From positions 1 to 37,828 of the IMG/VR virus record IMGVR_UViG_3300004770_000047: 37,828 bases of DNA. One strand, 5' to 3'. Made by a program: the position numbers and the translations under genes. This DNA is from a virus. This document shows positions 1 to 7,599 of the stretch, piece by piece. Under the pieces are notes generated by a model. It saw only the letters and a program-made list of their open reading frames with translations, did not search any database and was not told the origin of the DNA. The first letter of the stretch is position 1; every line of letters starts with the position of its first letter.

Positions 1-1
1 C

Positions 2-55
2 GCGCAAGGCTGGACCCATGCGCAATTGGTGGAGCAAGGTTACGTCGTGGGCTAG
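2..55 (+). CDS. C-terminal tail of a truncated upstream phage gene
   Basis: The first 17 codons of the window in this frame are open and end in TAG at 53-55. They read AQGWTHAQLVEQGYVVG. Motifs of the form GWT-x-x-x-L-V-x-x-G-Y are familiar at the ends of phage proteins near replication genes, for example ssDNA-binding-type proteins, so this is probably the end of another plus-strand gene of the same unit. The start lies outside the window and the fragment is too short for a function. Confidence rests on composition and on the position just before a promoter region. Confidence 0.4.
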   Translation, partial: AQGWTHAQLVEQGYVVG

Positions 56-62
56 AATGAGA

Positions 63-101
63 TTGACGGGGCCGTCAAAGTCAATATGATGGCCCCGTCA
101 A
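63..101 (+). promoter_or_regulatory. Promoter with composite operator (site 1 of 3)
   Basis: TTGACG (63-68) and TATGAT (85-90), 16 bases apart, make a good sigma70-type promoter. The -35 box is embedded in the perfect palindrome TTGACGGGGCCGTCAA (63-78), and a further inverted half-site CCGTCAA ends at 101. TTGACGGGGCC (63-73) and GGCCCCGTCAA (91-101) are also exact inverted repeats. The same three-half-site layout recurs at 28576-28615 and 35644-35684. A regulator bound here would cover the promoter. The downstream gene has an AGGAGA ribosome binding site at 105-110. Confidence 0.6.
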
Positions 102-118
102 CTTAGGAGATCAGGGCA

Positions 119-820
119 ATGCGAGCCGACATTGAGTATCCCGACGCCTACGATAACGCCGTCAAGCACTCCATTCACATGCGAGCCAATGCCAAGCGCG
201 CAAAGCAATGGCTGGCCGACAATCCGGACGGCAAGCGCCTCATTGCATATTATCGCCAGGAGGGCGAGTTTGCCGCGCAATCGGTTCTTGGGCCGCAATG
301 CATCATGGGCGACGACGGTTATCCTGATCACTCCGAAGCCTGCCTTGACGGTCGGCCGCATTGCACGTGCACGACTGCCCCCGCCAAAGTCCGTTGGCCG
401 ACAGGCGATTACGGCAATTTCTTGTGGCGTGAATGCGAGCGGGGTTTTGGGCATTGGGGCGCACCGTCGCAACGCATTACCCAATTGCTCCGGGAAGCGC
501 TCGCCAAGGCCGAGGGCTACGCCGTGGAGCGCGATGCGCGCCGGGCCGAGCAAAAGGCTCACGACTCCGCGACAAGCCGCCACGTGGGCTCTGTGGGCGA
601 GCGGCGGGACTTCTCGTTGACGGTCAAAAACGTCCTCACTTTCGCCAGCGAGTTCGGCAACCTTTATGTCAACATTTGCCACGACGCCGACGGCAACGTG
701 ATCGTCTACAAGGGCTCCAAAGGTTGGGATCGCGGAGCCATCACCGTCAAAGCCACGATCAAGGCGCACGAAATGCGCGACGGCGTGGCGCAAACCCTTA
801 TTGCGAGGCCCAAGGCATGA
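119..820 (+). CDS. Hypothetical phage protein with OB-like C-terminal region
   Basis: 233 residues. The start is an ATG eight bases after AGGAGA and just downstream of the promoter. The N-terminal half is charged and contains several Cys/His residues (a CTC motif near residue 90), possibly metal-binding. Residues about 160-233 form a beta-rich segment (a DFSLTV strand, EFGNLYVNI, a DADGNVIVY turn, then AITVKATIKAH). This resembles the small OB-like domain of phage and plasmid ssDNA-handling proteins; that likeness is from memory and no search was run. It opens the unit with the methyltransferase and DNA polymerase, so a replication or DNA-processing role is plausible. The next gene starts within its stop codon (ATGA). 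Confidence 0.75.
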   Translation: MRADIEYPDAYDNAVKHSIHMRANAKRAKQWLADNPDGKRLIAYYRQEGEFAAQSVLGPQCIMGDDGYPDHSEACLDGRPHCTCTTAPAKVRWPTGDYGNFLWRECERGFGHWGAPSQRITQLLREALAKAEGYAVERDARRAEQKAHDSATSRHVGSVGERRDFSLTVKNVLTFASEFGNLYVNICHDADGNVIVYKGSKGWDRGAITVKATIKAHEMRDGVAQTLIARPKA

Positions 821-921
821 ATCGGTTTTTCTGGATGGCGGTCGATGCCGCCCTGATCACCGCCGTTCTAGGCCTGATCATCTATGCGTGCGCAATTGGG
901 ATGGCCTACGCGTCGTCATGA
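817..921 (+). CDS. 34-residue single-span membrane peptide
   Basis: ATG at 817 overlaps the previous stop (ATGA), and its own TGA at 919-921 overlaps the methyltransferase start (ATGA). The peptide begins MNRFFWMAVD and carries a hydrophobic run of about 20 residues (ALITAVLGLIIYACAIGMAY), so it is predicted to be one transmembrane helix. The two four-base overlaps support translation as a coupled small gene. No function is recognised. Position argues against a lysis role, because the lysis cassette is elsewhere. Confidence 0.6.
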   Translation: MNRFFWMAVDAALITAVLGLIIYACAIGMAYASS

Positions 922-1937
922 TCTACTACAATGAATTCGACAACGCCGCGGCGGATTGGCTTGAGTCGCTGATCCGCTGCGGCCACCTTCCGCTCGGCGT
1001 CGTGGATCGCCGCTCGATAGTGGACGTTCAGCCCAATGACCTTGAAGGTTACACTCAATGCCATTTCTTCGCCGGAATCGGAGGATGGCCGCTTGCTGCG
1101 CGTCTTGCTGGCTGGCCTGACGAAAGGCCCCTCTGGACCGGGTCTTGCCCCTGTCAACCTTTCAGCGCGGCAGGCAAAGGCGGCGGGTTTGATGACGAGC
1201 GGCACCTTTGGCCCGCGTTCTTCCATCTCATCGGAGAGTGCCGTCCTCCAGTCGTGTTTGGCGAACAGGTTGCGAGCAAGGACGGCCTCGGTTGGCTCGA
1301 CCTTGTATCGGCTGACATGGAAGGCGCGGGTTACGCCTTCGGGGCGGTCGATACCTGCGCTGCGGGCTTCGGCGCGCCGCACATCCGACAGCGACTGTAT
1401 TGGGTGGCCGACGCCGGACGCGCAGGCGATGAACGTTTTCGCGGACCCCGAGAAGCACATGCAGCGGCTGGAGCGGCTGAAGGCGAAGCACGGGAATGGC
1501 AACGGGGCGGGGCTTCCCCTAGGACAGGCTTGTCATCTGGCCGGGTGGAACACGCCGAGGGCGACGGACGGGTCGCACGGGGGACCGAACCAAGCGGGCG
1601 GGGCGCTGCCGGCGGATGCGGCGTTGGCGGGATGGGTCACCACCACCACCAGAGACTGGAAGGACAGCGGGGTGGACATCAGGCCGAGAGCGGACGGTTC
1701 GGAACGGTTCGACCAGTTACCGCGGCAGGCGAACCTTGCAACTTCGGCCCGACTAACGGTCTCTGGCGAGATGCTGACTGGCTCTTCTGCCGGGATGGAA
1801 AATGGCGGCCAGTTGAACCCGGCACATTCCCGCTGGCTCATGGGGCTCCCGCCCGAGTGGGACGATTGCGCGGCTATGGTAACGCGATCAACATCGCGCA
1901 AGCTCAGGGGTTCATAGAGGCATACATGGAATGTTAG
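918..1937 (+). CDS. DNA (cytosine-C5) methyltransferase
   Basis: 339 residues from the coupled ATG at 918. It transfers methyl groups from S-adenosylmethionine to cytosine C5, probably protecting phage DNA from restriction. Visible motifs: I, FAGIGG; IV, PCQPFS with the catalytic Cys, followed by AAGKGGGFDDERHLWP; VI, GEQV (Gln in place of the common Asn, as often in phage enzymes); VIII, QRLYWVA; X, GYGNAI near the C-terminus, preceded by VEPGTFPLAHG. The stretch between VIII and X, where target recognition should lie, is Gly/Ala/Arg-rich and looks poorly structured; it coincides with a second ORF in another frame (1036-1917). No cognate restriction enzyme is visible. The stop overlaps the polymerase start. 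Confidence 0.9.
   Translation: MIYYNEFDNAAADWLESLIRCGHLPLGVVDRRSIVDVQPNDLEGYTQCHFFAGIGGWPLAARLAGWPDERPLWTGSCPCQPFSAAGKGGGFDDERHLWPAFFHLIGECRPPVVFGEQVASKDGLGWLDLVSADMEGAGYAFGAVDTCAAGFGAPHIRQRLYWVADAGRAGDERFRGPREAHAAAGAAEGEAREWQRGGASPRTGLSSGRVEHAEGDGRVARGTEPSGRGAAGGCGVGGMGHHHHQRLEGQRGGHQAESGRFGTVRPVTAAGEPCNFGPTNGLWRDADWLFCRDGKWRPVEPGTFPLAHGAPARVGRLRGYGNAINIAQAQGFIEAYMEC
1036..1917 (+). CDS. Overprinted ORF inside the methyltransferase gene (GWPTP-type phage protein)
   Basis: 293 codons, wholly inside the methyltransferase gene on the same strand in the +1 frame. The translation looks like a real protein family. It has an RLTWKARVTPSGR segment, RASARRTSDSDCIGWPTPDA, repeated tryptophan motifs (GWPTP, GWNTPRATD, GWVTTTTRDWKDSG), and a C-terminal LNPAHSRWLMGLPPEWDDC. 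I remember very similar motifs from phage proteins often labelled DNA methylase-associated; this was not checked by search. The most protein-like part lies where the methyltransferase frame is weakest. ATG 1036 has only a weak upstream GGA; a later start is possible. It may be a partner of the methyltransferase or a conserved alternative-frame product of unknown role. Confidence 0.5.
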   Translation: MTLKVTLNAISSPESEDGRLLRVLLAGLTKGPSGPGLAPVNLSARQAKAAGLMTSGTFGPRSSISSESAVLQSCLANRLRARTASVGSTLYRLTWKARVTPSGRSIPALRASARRTSDSDCIGWPTPDAQAMNVFADPEKHMQRLERLKAKHGNGNGAGLPLGQACHLAGWNTPRATDGSHGGPNQAGGALPADAALAGWVTTTTRDWKDSGVDIRPRADGSERFDQLPRQANLATSARLTVSGEMLTGSSAGMENGGQLNPAHSRWLMGLPPEWDDCAAMVTRSTSRKLRGS

Positions 1938-4135
1938 CCGCGCGTTTTGACGTCGAGACCTATAGCGAAGCTGGTTTCATATGGGACGAAGAGCGCGGCA
2001 AATGGGGCGCGCCCCCTGGCGCACGCAATAAGGGGATCAGGGCGGTAGGAACCGCCGCCTATTGCGAGCACCCGACGACGGAGGTGTTGACCGCCTCGTA
2101 TATGCTGCCCGGTCAAGAGGTGAAGCGCTGGCGTCCAGGCGAGCCGCCGCCGGCGGACTTGATGCGCTGGCTCGAACAGGGCGGAGCGATTGAATCGCAT
2201 AAGGCCATGTTTGAGCGCTTGATATGGGAGAACGTGCTTACGCCCCGGCATGGCTGGCCGGCCCTCAATCCCTATCAACAGCGCTGCAGCATGGCCACGG
2301 CGCGCGTCAACCAATACCCTGGCGCATTGGGCGATCTGTCCGAGGTGTTGCGCCTTCCCGTGCCCAAGGACAAGGACGGCAAGCGGCTACTGGATAAATT
2401 CTCAATGCCGCGCGATCCGACCAAGAAAGACCCCCGGACGCGCATCCGGCCGCAAGACGATCCGGCCGACTTCGAGCGGCTTTGTGCCTACTGCGACACG
2501 GACGTGATTGCCGAAGACGGCGCCGCGACCCGTATGCCCGAAATGACGCCCGACGAACTGCTGTTCTGGTGGATCGATCAGGAGATCAATCACCGCGGGC
2601 TAGGAATCGACCGCGCTGCCGTGCGCGACTGTATCGCCGTGTTGGAACAGGCGCACGCGCAATATGGCCAGGAGCTTCGCGACCTGACCGGCGGGATCGA
2701 GCCGACTCAACTTCAGCAGTTGCAGGGCTGGTTGCGTTCGCGAGGCGTCCATATGCGCTCGATGGACGCCGATGCGGTGGATGCGGCCCTTCTCGATCCG
2801 TTCATGCCGGCGGACGCCAGGCGCGTCCTTGAGGTGCGCCAGCTACTTGGATCGGCGAGCGTCAAAAAGCTCTATGCGATGGAGAATCAGGCGTGTCGAG
2901 ATGATCGCCTGCGTGACCTTCTCCAGCATCACGGAGCCCGTACAGGCCGCCCGACGGGTGAAGGCCCTCAACCCCTCAACTTGCCCAAGGCAGGCCCTCC
3001 GCTGCGTCTGTGCGTCGCCTGTGAGGCCCCTTTTGCGGAACGGCACATAGTTTGCCCCTGGTGCGGGACGATTGCCGAGAACAAGCCGGGCAAATGGGCT
3101 CCGGAGTATGTCCAGTCCGTGCTTGACGTCATGTCGTGCCGGAACCTTCAGCTAGTCGAGCACTATTTCGGCGATGCGCTCTTGTGCATTTCGGGCGTGC
3201 TCCGCGGACTCTTCGTGGCGCGCGACGGTTATGAGCTCATCGCGTCGGACTATAGCGCCATTGAGGCGGTGGTTATCGCCATGATGGCCGGCGAGCAATG
3301 GCGCATCGATGCATTCCGGGACAACCTCCCGATCTATTATTTGAGCGCGTCCAAGATCACGGGCACACCGCTCGATGTGTATCTTGAGCACAAGGCGCGG
3401 ACCGGCGCGCATCACCCTGACCGGCAAAAGATCGGCAAGGTGGCAGAGCTCGGGCTTGGTTTTGGGGGTTGGCTGGCCGCCTGGCTCCGGTTCGATGACT
3501 CCGGGACGTTCACCGAAGACGAGATCAAGGGCCACATTCTGGCGTGGCGCGAGGCGTCGCCGGCAATTGTCGAGATGTGGGGCGGCCAGCACCGCGGACG
3601 TCCGTGGGATCGTGACCGTCGGCAAGAGTATTATGGCGTCGAAGGCATGGCGATCCTAGCCATTCTGCACCCTGGCGCGACGTTCGATTATCGCGGGATC
3701 AAATTCTATATGCGAGGCGACGCGCTGATCATCCGGCTCTTGTCGGGGCGCGAACTTACCTATCACAATCCGCGCCTAAGCCCGTCGCAACGTGATCCGA
3801 GCGAATATGCGATCACCTACAACACGTGGAACAGCAACCCGCAATATGGTCCCATGGGTTGGGTCACGATGCAGACCTATGGGGGCCGGCTGACAGAAAA
3901 TATCGTCCAGGCCACCGCACATGACATTCAGCGCCATAGCATCAAGCTATTGCGTCTCGCCGGGTATCCGATGGTTCTGCACGTCTATGACGAAAACGTC
4001 GGCGAGGTGCCGATTGGCGCGGGGAGCATCGAGGAATTCGAAAGGCTCATGATGGTCATGCCCGAGTGGGCGCACGATTGGCCGATTCGCGCCGCCGGGG
4101 GTTGGCGCGGTCGGCGCTATCGCAAGGTGGACTAA
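1931..4135 (+). CDS. Family A DNA polymerase with 3'-5' exonuclease domain
   Basis: 734 residues; the phage replicative polymerase. An N-terminal DnaQ/Pol I-type exonuclease is indicated by FDVETYSEAG (D7, E9) and a later acidic segment (YCDTDV, about 187-192). Polymerase signatures: GARTGRPTGEGPQPLNLP (335-352), motif A ASDYSAIEA (Asp440), motif B DRQKIGKVAELGLGFGG (about 497-513), and motif C VYDENVGE (Asp687, Glu688, where Tyr replaces the usual His). A CxxC-x10-CxxC cluster (361-378) sits between the TGR segment and motif A and looks like an inserted zinc knuckle. The start overlaps the methyltransferase stop. The end overlaps by four bases the convergent zinc-ribbon gene. Confidence 0.93.
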   Translation: MLAARFDVETYSEAGFIWDEERGKWGAPPGARNKGIRAVGTAAYCEHPTTEVLTASYMLPGQEVKRWRPGEPPPADLMRWLEQGGAIESHKAMFERLIWENVLTPRHGWPALNPYQQRCSMATARVNQYPGALGDLSEVLRLPVPKDKDGKRLLDKFSMPRDPTKKDPRTRIRPQDDPADFERLCAYCDTDVIAEDGAATRMPEMTPDELLFWWIDQEINHRGLGIDRAAVRDCIAVLEQAHAQYGQELRDLTGGIEPTQLQQLQGWLRSRGVHMRSMDADAVDAALLDPFMPADARRVLEVRQLLGSASVKKLYAMENQACRDDRLRDLLQHHGARTGRPTGEGPQPLNLPKAGPPLRLCVACEAPFAERHIVCPWCGTIAENKPGKWAPEYVQSVLDVMSCRNLQLVEHYFGDALLCISGVLRGLFVARDGYELIASDYSAIEAVVIAMMAGEQWRIDAFRDNLPIYYLSASKITGTPLDVYLEHKARTGAHHPDRQKIGKVAELGLGFGGWLAAWLRFDDSGTFTEDEIKGHILAWREASPAIVEMWGGQHRGRPWDRDRRQEYYGVEGMAILAILHPGATFDYRGIKFYMRGDALIIRLLSGRELTYHNPRLSPSQRDPSEYAITYNTWNSNPQYGPMGWVTMQTYGGRLTENIVQATAHDIQRHSIKLLRLAGYPMVLHVYDENVGEVPIGAGSIEEFERLMMVMPEWAHDWPIRAAGGWRGRRYRKVD

Positions 4136-4437
4136 AGGTCCGCCGCGATCCATCCGAGCTCTTGTTTGATCGCCACGACAAGCGCCGGATTGCGGCCGGC
4201 CGCCTTGTCTTCCCGCGCCCATTCGCTTTCGAGCGCGCACATTTGCGCAAAGGCATAGCGGGTCTGTTCGGTCGGCTTGCGACGGCCGCGCGCCCACACG
4301 GCCAGAAGCGGCCCCATCACGACGCCCCGCTTGCACTGGACGTTGTAGAAGCGTGTCTTGTGCGCGGGCGTGCAAAAGACCTGGCGATGGTGTTTGCGGG
4401 CGAACGAAGCGCCACACTCGGGGCATGTGTTTTCCAT
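4132..4437 (-). CDS. Small zinc-ribbon protein
   Basis: 101 residues from ATG at 4437; an in-frame TTG at 4500 would overlap the tail fibre gene and is less likely. The N-terminus, MENTCPECGASFARKHHRQ followed by VFC, has a CxxC and a later Cys, typical of a zinc ribbon found in phage DNA-interacting proteins or HNH-like fragments. The rest is basic and helical. It is the last gene of the leftward late operon and converges with the polymerase gene, overlapping its stop. Exact function is not recognised. Confidence 0.65.
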   Translation of the reverse strand: MENTCPECGASFARKHHRQVFCTPAHKTRFYNVQCKRGVVMGPLLAVWARGRRKPTEQTRYAFAQMCALESEWAREDKAAGRNPALVVAIKQELGWIAADL

Positions 4438-4471
4438 GCCCAAAGCGTCTATCGTATTATACGCACCGCCG

Positions 4472-5359
4472 TCAAGCCATACCGAAGGCGATGTAGTCAA
4501 TATAAAGGTCTTGGACCAGCGTGCCCCACTCCTGCGCCCACAGAGTGCATCCGGATGTGCTTATGCTGCCGTCGAGCACATAGACGGCAAAAGCGCCATT
4601 CGTGCTATTGAGGGGCTGGTTGCGACCGATGGGAAAGACATACGGCGTGCCAGAACCGAATGCCTGGTCAAAGGATACCGAGCCGCCATTGCCTGCGGCC
4701 CCCGTGATATTGCCGACGTGCAGCGTTCCGAAATTGATCAAGAAAGCGCCAATCCGAATATGCCCTGCTGAATTGAGGTTCGGGATCGTTCCGGAAATGT
4801 TGAGAAGCGCCAGGACTTGCGAAACGGTGAGGTCCGCCGCGTCCGCCGTGCCGCCGGTATTGTTGCCCTTGAGGGTCGCCGCGGCCATTTGCGCGAGCTT
4901 GGCGTTGGAGACCGCGTGCGCCGCAAGCTTGGCCGTGGTCACGCTGCCATCCGCCACCGCGTTAAGCACCGTCCAGCCCGCGCCCGAGGCGTTGGGGTCC
5001 GTCGTGTTGTTCTCTGACGTGTTGAGGTAGAGGAAGGAATAGCTGTTGTCGATTAGGATCGCGCCCTTCGGGTAGCCCCCGATGGTCGTGGCAAAGGTCG
5101 AGTCAAAGGGAACCGGGCCGCCGGCCGCAAACCATTGGTCCCATGACGTGATTTGATAGAATAGCCCGTTGAAGTCCTTGCCGGCCGGCGGAATGCCCCC
5201 GCTGGCCGCTGGCGTGAAGCAGACGGGCGGAAAGCCTGTGTCCAGCGCCGCGCGCCCGGAAGCGCCCGTTGTGGCCGGGACGGGTGTCGATATGTATCCG
5301 CCGCCGGCGCTATGCGCGAACGGTGCAGCAAATTTGACCGGAATGCCCGAGGACTGCAT
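4472..5359 (-). CDS. Tail fibre/tail tip protein with gp53-like C-terminal domain
   Basis: 295 residues with AGGTGA before the ATG. The N-terminal part (PVKFAAPFAHSAGGGYISTP, then GKDFNGLFYQITSWDQW) is the form seen in phage tail fibre proteins that attach to the baseplate. The middle is a Thr/Ala-rich shaft (GSVTTAKLAAHAVSNAKLAQ). The C-terminal about 90 residues (INFGTLHVGN, SVSFDQAFGSGTPYVFPIG, ending YIDYIAFGMA) match the pattern of a gp53-like receptor-binding domain. It lies last in the tail module, downstream of the DUF2612 gene, as expected for a host-recognition protein. Confidence 0.8.
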   Translation of the reverse strand: MQSSGIPVKFAAPFAHSAGGGYISTPVPATTGASGRAALDTGFPPVCFTPAASGGIPPAGKDFNGLFYQITSWDQWFAAGGPVPFDSTFATTIGGYPKGAILIDNSYSFLYLNTSENNTTDPNASGAGWTVLNAVADGSVTTAKLAAHAVSNAKLAQMAAATLKGNNTGGTADAADLTVSQVLALLNISGTIPNLNSAGHIRIGAFLINFGTLHVGNITGAAGNGGSVSFDQAFGSGTPYVFPIGRNQPLNSTNGAFAVYVLDGSISTSGCTLWAQEWGTLVQDLYIDYIAFGMA

Positions 5360-5366
5360 GGTTCAC

Positions 5367-5933
5367 CTATGGGGTCACGACGTTAAACGAAACGCCGGCG
5401 GGTTGCGGAAGGGCTCCCGAGCTCTGCACGATGAAGAGCTCAACAAGCGACAGCGTGAACAAAAATTTGAAAGTGAAGGTCATGTCGAGGTTGTCCACGA
5501 CGTAGCAATTGCCCCGGCCGGGAAACAGGTTCAACAAGATTTGATTAATCGACGGCGCGGACACGACGCAGATATTGGCCAGCGCTTTGGCTAGGATCAG
5601 CAGACGGAACGCCGAATCGTCCAGCGTAAGCGGGATGGTCGTCGCCGCGCCGGGCGTGTAGAAAATGCCTTCCCCAAAATCGTAGGCGTTCCACCGCCCC
5701 GCCTCGCCGAAACCTAGATAGACCTGGCTGATTTGCACGACACGCGACACGCCGACGATGCGACCCCATACGTCAAGGCCCCATCCTTCCGCCGTGTCCA
5801 CATTCCACGCCATGTTGTAGAAACTATTTATGTTCGCGGACGGGTCTATGTAAGCATTCATATTCTGGATCAATTGATTCAGAATAGGGCTTGCGCCGTA
5901 TTGCGAAATGATTGTTTGCTCGACGTCAATCAT
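5367..5933 (-). CDS. DUF2612-family baseplate/tail protein
   Basis: 188 residues. The pattern is that of the DUF2612 family: an N-terminal segment with ISQYGASPILNQLIQ, MNAYIDPSANINSFY, then GWGLDVWGRIVGVSR. The segment FGEGIFY followed by LDDSAFRLLILAKALANI is also typical. Such proteins sit between baseplate J and the tail fibre in small myophages and are thought to be baseplate rim or fibre-attachment components, comparable in place to gpI of P2. It starts two bases after the end of the baseplate J gene. Confidence 0.85.
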   Translation of the reverse strand: MIDVEQTIISQYGASPILNQLIQNMNAYIDPSANINSFYNMAWNVDTAEGWGLDVWGRIVGVSRVVQISQVYLGFGEAGRWNAYDFGEGIFYTPGAATTIPLTLDDSAFRLLILAKALANICVVSAPSINQILLNLFPGRGNCYVVDNLDMTFTFKFLFTLSLVELFIVQSSGALPQPAGVSFNVVTP

Positions 5934-5935
5934 GA

Positions 5936-7144
5936 TCAGACTAGCGCCACAACAATATCGCTTGCGGAGATTGTGGGGACTTGATTGATCGGAACATCGA
6001 CGTATGTGCTTGACGGAGTGCTTGTGCCGATCTGAAGGCTAATGATTTGAGCCCAGGCCCCGAGCGCTGCGACGGGTTGAAAAAAGCGAAGCGCCAAAAT
6101 CTCTGAGCCAATTCGCGCCCGCGGGCCGCCGTCATCGCCCGCAAAAGCGGCAATGATCGCGTCCTGAATTTGGTCGAGATAGTCGCCGGGAACCGCCGGG
6201 CTGTTGCGGATCGTCAAACCGAATTTGATGGGGAGCGACGTCGGACGCTCAAAAGTGACGGAATATGTCGGGTATGGGACGGCATAGCCGCTCCGACTGT
6301 CCGTGACCGTCACGGTGGTGTTGCCATTGTAGGCGCACCCGACGGACTTGCGCGACCATATCGCCGTTGCCACGTCGAGGTCGGTTCCGCCGGCCACCGA
6401 CGCATAGAGGGAATGGGCCGCCACGCTCACCCCGCCAATGGAGATTGAACCCGCCGTCACGTTTTCCGTGACATAGGCGTCGAGGACGCCAGGGACGGCC
6501 AGTATGGCCCCGAGAATGGACGGGAGGGAGCCTAGCGCATTGGCCGCTACGCTTTGCTCTCGACGCGCTTCGAAGGCCGCACGCCCCTCCACGTCGGAAC
6601 CGAGCACGCCTTCCGTCGCATTGGTAACGCTGTCCCATCCGGGAATGGCTTGATAGATCGTCGAGAGCGCCCCGACGGCGCACGGGATCGCGCCGGTGGC
6701 CGTGCAGACAAATTGAATATCGACCGAGCCGCCGGCCCCTATCGTTCCCGGCCCCGACGCGGCATAGCGATTGCCGCCCGTATCGACGGCCAGCGCGCCC
6801 GTGGGGATCACGACGCCAGGCAGTCCGGTGCAAGTGCCGATGACGACGGTCGAGCTTGCCGGGTTGCGCGTCAGAAAGTAGATGCGGCCAATGGCGTCCT
6901 GAAAGCGACCGTCCGCATAGGCCGGGTCAATCCCGTTGGCGATGGTCAGGAAAGCGTCGTTTGCGTCGGCAATGATGGCCGCCGTCGAGCTCGCCAATTG
7001 TCCTTGAGGCGTGTCTAGCTGAGTGTTGAGGTTGCCCCCGAAGGCCGTGTTGTAGTCGGCCAGGACGCCCGCCAGAATCGCCGACTCCGCCGGCGCGACG
7101 AAGCCGCTGGCTCCGAAAGTGATTGTGGGGACGCTGGTTGTCAT
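5936..7144 (-). CDS. Baseplate wedge protein, gpJ/gp47-like
   Basis: 402 residues. The N-terminal pattern (FVAPAESAILAGVLADYN, QLDTPQGQLASSTAAIIADA, AYADGRFQDAIGRIYFLTR) is that of the baseplate J / T4 gp47 family. A beta sandwich follows (PGVVIPTGALAVDTGGNRY), and after it comes the family hallmark GRAAFEARREQSVA around residue 190. This protein forms the wedge ring that triggers sheath contraction. It overlaps the upstream gp25-like gene by four bases, the usual gp25-then-J order in contractile systems. Confidence 0.92.
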   Translation of the reverse strand: MTTSVPTITFGASGFVAPAESAILAGVLADYNTAFGGNLNTQLDTPQGQLASSTAAIIADANDAFLTIANGIDPAYADGRFQDAIGRIYFLTRNPASSTVVIGTCTGLPGVVIPTGALAVDTGGNRYAASGPGTIGAGGSVDIQFVCTATGAIPCAVGALSTIYQAIPGWDSVTNATEGVLGSDVEGRAAFEARREQSVAANALGSLPSILGAILAVPGVLDAYVTENVTAGSISIGGVSVAAHSLYASVAGGTDLDVATAIWSRKSVGCAYNGNTTVTVTDSRSGYAVPYPTYSVTFERPTSLPIKFGLTIRNSPAVPGDYLDQIQDAIIAAFAGDDGGPRARIGSEILALRFFQPVAALGAWAQIISLQIGTSTPSSTYVDVPINQVPTISASDIVVALV

Positions 7145-7599
7145 GTTGTGCCCACGAAAATGACGGGTAGGCCGCTGCTACCCACGAAAGTGATGACGCC
7201 TTCGGGCGTGCCAACGAAAGTTAGCACGCCCCACACGACTTCGCCACCGAAGCGAGACGACGCGGCGGCGCTTGGGGTCATGTACGAGAATTGAATTTGG
7301 CCGGTCAGCCCGCGATTGTTGATCGCATTGAAATAGACTTGCGCCGAAATGACTTCCGGAACCGTGAGCGCCGCCGTGACAAACAGTTGCTTGATCAATT
7401 CGAGCGGCGTGTTTTGCCCGAGCACTTGCGCGAAATAGGGGACGCCCTCGCCAGCGTCATACCAGAGTTCGCCAAGGAACAGGCGCACCGCGCTCGCGAC
7501 GTCTTGCGCGACACTGTAAGGGTCCGACGCCAAAGCGATATTGCCTTGCACGTCGAGAACCAAGTCCCACGTATTGCGATCCAGCAGAAGCGTTTGCAT
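7141..7599 (-). CDS. gp25/gp46-like baseplate wedge protein
   Basis: 152 residues. The core is typical of the lysozyme-like gp25 wedge family of small myophages: LLLDRNTWDLVLDVQGNIAL, DPYSVAQDVASAVRLFLGE, WYDAGEGVPYFAQVLGQ, TVPEVISAQVYF. It binds baseplate J and the sheath-initiating ring. The last 30 residues are unusual: three short units ending in FVG (LTFVG, ITFVG, IFVG) form a repetitive beta-like tail. The start abuts the spike gene stop with no gap, and the end overlaps baseplate J. Confidence 0.82.
   Translation of the reverse strand: MQTLLLDRNTWDLVLDVQGNIALASDPYSVAQDVASAVRLFLGELWYDAGEGVPYFAQVLGQNTPLELIKQLFVTAALTVPEVISAQVYFNAINNRGLTGQIQFSYMTPSAAASSRFGGEVVWGVLTFVGTPEGVITFVGSSGLPVIFVGTT

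Noticed and set aside
98-793. Minus-strand ORF opposite the first plus-strand gene
   Set aside because: The plus-strand gene has promoter, ribosome binding site and coupled downstream genes; the minus-strand product looks like an antisense shadow.
918-1937. Methyltransferase as a frameshifted pseudogene split between two frames
   Set aside because: One frame carries motifs I, IV, VI, VIII and X without interruption, so no frameshift is needed. The second ORF is better explained as overlapping.
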